64,000 nucleotides of DNA from Citrobacter enshiensis (GTDB taxonomy: Bacteria; Pseudomonadota; Gammaproteobacteria; Enterobacterales; Enterobacteriaceae). This document shows positions 60,970 to 64,000 of this stretch, piece by piece. Numbering within the stretch: the stretch's first letter is position 1; every line of letters starts with the position of its first letter. The notes beneath the pieces are model-generated. The model had not been told where the DNA came from. It saw only the letters and a program-made list of their open reading frames with translations, and ran no database searches. The translations under genes and the position numbers were made by a program. Where the stretch lies: the NCBI RefSeq assembly GCF_029338175.1, contig NZ_CP119862.1:3348001-3412000 (forward strand), in the 5' to 3' direction.

Positions 60970-62599
60970 TGTTTTTTTTCACTTTCGGAAGAAATAGAGA
61001 AAACAAGGTGCCGCAAGGATCATTATCTTCCAGCGTAATGATCCCCCCACAGCGCCCCACATAACTTGCAATCAAATACAGTCCAATGCCATGTTCTCCA
61101 GGCTCGTCAGTTCGCGTACTGACACCCTGTTCGAATATTTTTTCGCGCAATGCCTCAGGAACGCCGCAGCCCTGATCGGCAACTTCTATGATGACTTCAT
61201 CCCCTTCATCACTCAAAAAGAGCTCTACAACATTATTTCCTTGCGGAGTCCGCAAACTGGCTTCAAAGGCATTATCGAGCAGATTCCCGACAATCGCCGC
61301 AAACTCTGTGCTATCAAGCCCTTCCGGAAGTTGATGTAGCTGGCTACCGGGCACAATTGTCATCTGGAGTCCCAACTCCCGCGCACGCTGCACTTTACCA
61401 AACAGTAAACCGGCGACCTGACGGTCGGCAAACGCGCTGCGCAAGCTGTCGATTAGCTGTTGCTGCGCCTGCGATTCCCCCTGCACCATCTCCCGGACGC
61501 GATCATACTCCTTCATTTGCAGCAGACCATTGAGCGTGGACATCCAGTTTAGATGTTCATGGCGCAGAGTTCTGAGGCTCTCGACATATTGTTTTATTTG
61601 GGTCAGTTGCGCATTAAGGGTATAAATCTCATCCTTACTTCGAAAGCTGATGATCGCTCCAAGTAATTCGTCGCCAGAGCGGATCGCCTCACGGTTAGCA
61701 ATAACACTGAGTCCATTAAAATTGGCCATCACATCCTGGCGTTGCTCTGCGATCTCCTGAGTGAAGAAATCCGCAGGTTTCACCACCTCTTCAATCGGTT
61801 TTCCCAGCCACTGCCGCCCGGGAGAAGACAAACCCAGCATTTTCCTGGCGCTACGGTTAATGGCGGTAATAAACCCTTCAGGATCAACGGCAATCAACCC
61901 TTCATAGACGGAACTAAACAACGCCTCCTGCTGGCGTACCACGCGCGCGATTTGCTTTGGCTCCATCCCCAACATCTGGCGGCGAATATGGGAAGCAAAT
62001 AACCACGAAAGTAGCATCAATAGCAGCAATAACAGGACAAATACGCCCGCCATCGGCAATAAAAAGTCCAGTCGCCAGCTATCGATTTTGCTGACCAGAT
62101 AACCAATCGACACCACACCGATCACCTGACCGTTTTCATTGAATATTGGCGTCTTGGCGCGCATCGCCATGCCGATAGACCCCTCCCCCATAATAAAATA
62201 GCTTTCACCCTTTTCAAGCGCGCCGGGTTTGGTGAACTGCATGGGCTGACCAATTTTTTTCGGGTTTGGGTGGTAGAGGCGAATCGAATTGCGGTCGCCG
62301 ATCACGACGTAGTCAAAATCGGTATCGCTCTGCAGTTTATCCGCAATGCTGGCTAATCGTGGGTAATCACGATGTTCGACGGCAGAGATTATGCTGTCAT
62401 TCGAAGCAATGATCTTCGCCTGGTTCATCGCCATATCCCTGACATGGGTAACCAGATAGTCCTCGAAACTTGCAGAAAAGTACCGGGCCAGGGCCGCGAT
62501 GATAAAAACAGAAACCACCAGAATAAGGAGGAAAATTCGTAACGGGAACGCAAGGCGCCGAAAAAAAAGAAACTGCTTTTTATTTTTATGAGCGGGCAT
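60938..62599 (-). CDS. dpiB: Sensor histidine kinase DpiB (CitA)
   Basis: CitA/DcuS-type sensor of extracellular citrate. Membrane helix 1 (about 18-42), a periplasmic PAS/Cache domain with the citrate-binding pattern (SIGMAMRAKTPIF), helix 2 (about 177-200), a cytoplasmic PAS domain (ALFSSVYEGLIAVDPEG), the phospho-histidine in LRHEHLNWMSTLNG and the ATPase boxes NLLDNAFEAS, DQGCGVP and HGIGLYLIAS. 553 residues. Divergent from citC across a 388-base control region. Confidence 0.93.
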   Translation of the reverse strand: MPAHKNKKQFLFFRRLAFPLRIFLLILVVSVFIIAALARYFSASFEDYLVTHVRDMAMNQAKIIASNDSIISAVEHRDYPRLASIADKLQSDTDFDYVVIGDRNSIRLYHPNPKKIGQPMQFTKPGALEKGESYFIMGEGSIGMAMRAKTPIFNENGQVIGVVSIGYLVSKIDSWRLDFLLPMAGVFVLLLLLLMLLSWLFASHIRRQMLGMEPKQIARVVRQQEALFSSVYEGLIAVDPEGFITAINRSARKMLGLSSPGRQWLGKPIEEVVKPADFFTQEIAEQRQDVMANFNGLSVIANREAIRSGDELLGAIISFRSKDEIYTLNAQLTQIKQYVESLRTLRHEHLNWMSTLNGLLQMKEYDRVREMVQGESQAQQQLIDSLRSAFADRQVAGLLFGKVQRARELGLQMTIVPGSQLHQLPEGLDSTEFAAIVGNLLDNAFEASLRTPQGNNVVELFLSDEGDEVIIEVADQGCGVPEALREKIFEQGVSTRTDEPGEHGIGLYLIASYVGRCGGIITLEDNDPCGTLFSLFLPKVKKNNDGTIKHTDR

Positions 62600-62987
62600 T
62601 ATTGTTCCTTACGTATGTCAACCGGTACACTTAACGCATATATGTAATAAAAATGTTTTCTTCCGAAAGAAGAGAATAATCTAAGATCGTTACAAATTCC
62701 CCACCTTAAATCAATTAAACAAATTAAAACCACGCCTTAAATGATCGTTAAGTTAATTAAAAAACTTAAAACCATAAAACACATAAAAACCATCTAACTC
62801 TTTGTGAAATAAATCAAAATTTACCTCTTTAATACTCCTTACGATGTATATGTCAGGGCAAAAGTGGTCGTTCAGCTAATAAAAAAAGAAAAACCCCATG
62901 ACGTAAACAAAATGTTATCAACTGACAACATTGCACAACAAACACAAAAACCCAGCAACAACATATATCTTCAGGACCCTTTTCACT
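62600..62987. promoter_or_regulatory. Divergent dpiB/citC control region
   Basis: 388 bases, A/T-rich, no gene. It holds a CRP-like site TGTGA-AATAAA-TCAAA (62803-62818). Three copies of (T)AAAACCA lie at 62723-62732 (ATTAAAACCA), 62765-62774 (CTTAAAACCA) and 62783-62792 (ATAAAAACCA). The repeats are candidate DpiA-binding sites, an inference. Confidence 0.55.
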
Positions 62988-64000
62988 ATGTTTGAAAATA
63001 ATGTGTTCACACAAGTAAAACGCTCTGAAAATATAAAAATGGCGGCGATCACGCAATTCCTGAAAGAGAATGATCTGAGCGTAGATACCACCGTTGAAAT
63101 ATTCATTACCGTTATGCGTGACGATCGTCTGATCGCCTGCGGCGGCATTGCTGGAAATATTATAAAATGCGTGGCCATCAGCGAATCCGTACGGGGCGAA
63201 GGTTTAGCACTAACTCTGGCGACTGAGCTTATCAATCTCGCCTATGAAAGGCACTGCACGCATCTCTTCATCTATACAAAGACCGAATATGAAGCGCTGT
63301 TTAAACAGTGTGGCTTCGCTACGCTGACCAGCGTACCCGGTGTGATGGTGTTGATGGAAAACAGCACCACACGATTAAAACGCTACGCGGAATCCCTGGC
63401 AAAACAGCGGCGGGACGGCAAAAAAATTGGCTGCATCGTGATGAATGCCAACCCGTTCACACAAGGTCATCGGTACCTGATCCAGCAAGCCGCAGCACAA
63501 TGCGACTGGTTGCACGTGTTCTTAGTCAAAGAAGATACATCCCGTTTTCCGTACGAAGACCGATTTGATTTAGTGCTCAAAGGGACTGCGGATATCCCGC
63601 GATTAACCGTCCATCGTGGCTCCGAATACATCATCTCCCGCGCCACCTTCCCGTGCTATTTCATCAAAGAGCAGAGTGTTATCAACCACTGCTACACCGA
63701 AATCGACCTGAAGATTTTCCGTCAGTACCTGGCGCCCGCACTGGGTGTCACCCACCGTTTCGTGGGTACTGAACCGTTTTGTACCGTCACCTCTCAGTAC
63801 AACCACGATATGCGTTACTGGCTGGAGACGCCCGCGCTTCCCGCCCCACCCATTGAGCTGGTGGAAATTGAGCGGCTGTGTTTTCAGGAGATGCCGATTT
63901 CCGCCTCCTGGGTACGCAAGCTGCTGGTTAAAAAAGATCTCACGGCTATCGCGTCGCTGGTGCCTGAAGCCACTCTGCACTATCTGCAGAACATGCTTGA
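62988..64000 (+). CDS. citC: [Citrate lyase] ligase CitC, 3' end missing
   Basis: Acetylates the prosthetic group of citrate lyase acyl carrier protein with ATP, activating anaerobic citrate cleavage. 337 codons are present and the frame is still open at the window end; the E. coli protein has about 352, so only the tail is lost. An N-terminal GNAT-like region (GGIAGNIIKCVAISESVRGE) is followed by a nucleotidyltransferase domain with NPFTQGHRYLI and ISASWVRKLL. The ATG at 62988 is chosen by similarity; no good Shine-Dalgarno sequence is visible (TCAGGACC lies 8-15 bases upstream). First gene of an expected citCDEFXG operon. Confidence 0.93.
   Translation, partial: MFENNVFTQVKRSENIKMAAITQFLKENDLSVDTTVEIFITVMRDDRLIACGGIAGNIIKCVAISESVRGEGLALTLATELINLAYERHCTHLFIYTKTEYEALFKQCGFATLTSVPGVMVLMENSTTRLKRYAESLAKQRRDGKKIGCIVMNANPFTQGHRYLIQQAAAQCDWLHVFLVKEDTSRFPYEDRFDLVLKGTADIPRLTVHRGSEYIISRATFPCYFIKEQSVINHCYTEIDLKIFRQYLAPALGVTHRFVGTEPFCTVTSQYNHDMRYWLETPALPAPPIELVEIERLCFQEMPISASWVRKLLVKKDLTAIASLVPEATLHYLQNML

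Overview
The window is a stretch of enterobacterial core chromosome. Protein sequences and gene order (pgm-seqA-ybfF-ybfE-fldA-fur, nagE/nagBACD-asnB, the Met/Leu/Gln tRNA operon, ubiF-miaB-ybeZYX-lnt, gltIJKL, leuS-lptE-holA-nadD, rsfS-rlmH-mrdAB-rlpA-dacA, lipB-lipA, dcuC-dpiAB-citC) follow Escherichia/Salmonella/Citrobacter, in the opposite orientation to the usual E. coli K-12 numbering. Adenosylcobamide genes cobD and cobC beside nadD exclude E. coli and fit Salmonella or Citrobacter. The absence of speF-potE between kdpE and pgm, where E. coli carries them, leans towards an ornithine-decarboxylase-negative Citrobacter. The species call is inference.

Layout. 1-1160: end of kdpD and complete kdpE (potassium sensing). 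1218-6223: pgm and seqA on the minus strand, then ybfF, LexA-type ybfE, fldA and fur. 6320-8108: chitooligosaccharide lipoprotein/porin pair chiQ-chiP with an intact ChiX sRNA pairing site. 8556-10220: glnS. 10401-16773: amino-sugar regulon, nagE divergent from nagBACD across a NagC/CRP control region. 17070-19659: asnB and a seven-gene tRNA operon. 19765-26708: ubiF (minus), miaB, ybeZ-ybeY-ybeX-lnt. 27075-30281: glutamate/aspartate ABC transporter with an SroC-like sRNA between gltI and gltJ.

30506-38169 is the most accessory-looking part: the Hsp70 HscC faces two tandem copies of a two-gene module (DUF1266 protein plus membrane-tailed J-domain protein), followed by a Sel1-repeat protein and a decayed gene for a small exported protein. 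38276-46685: ybeL, leuS, lptE, holA, nadD, cobD, cobC, rsfS, rlmH. 46717-52569: rod-shape and wall genes mrdA, mrdB, rlpA, dacA, plus ybeD. 52668-55735: lipoate genes lipB and lipA flanking the LysR gene ybeF. 55833-58441: tatE, ybeM, crcB, cspE, pagP. 58853-64000: anaerobic C4-dicarboxylate carrier dcuC, citrate two-component system dpiBA, and citC running off the window end.

Most of the window is ordinary housekeeping DNA. Points that stand out: an interrupted uof leader peptide before fur, a NagE whose membrane domain differs strongly from K-12 NagE while its IIA domain does not, the duplicated DUF1266/J-protein modules with HPE in place of HPD, the multiply broken exported-protein gene, nested palindromes before dacA, and repeated TAAAACCA boxes before citC. 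Comparisons with E. coli or Salmonella rest on memory of those sequences, not on a search.
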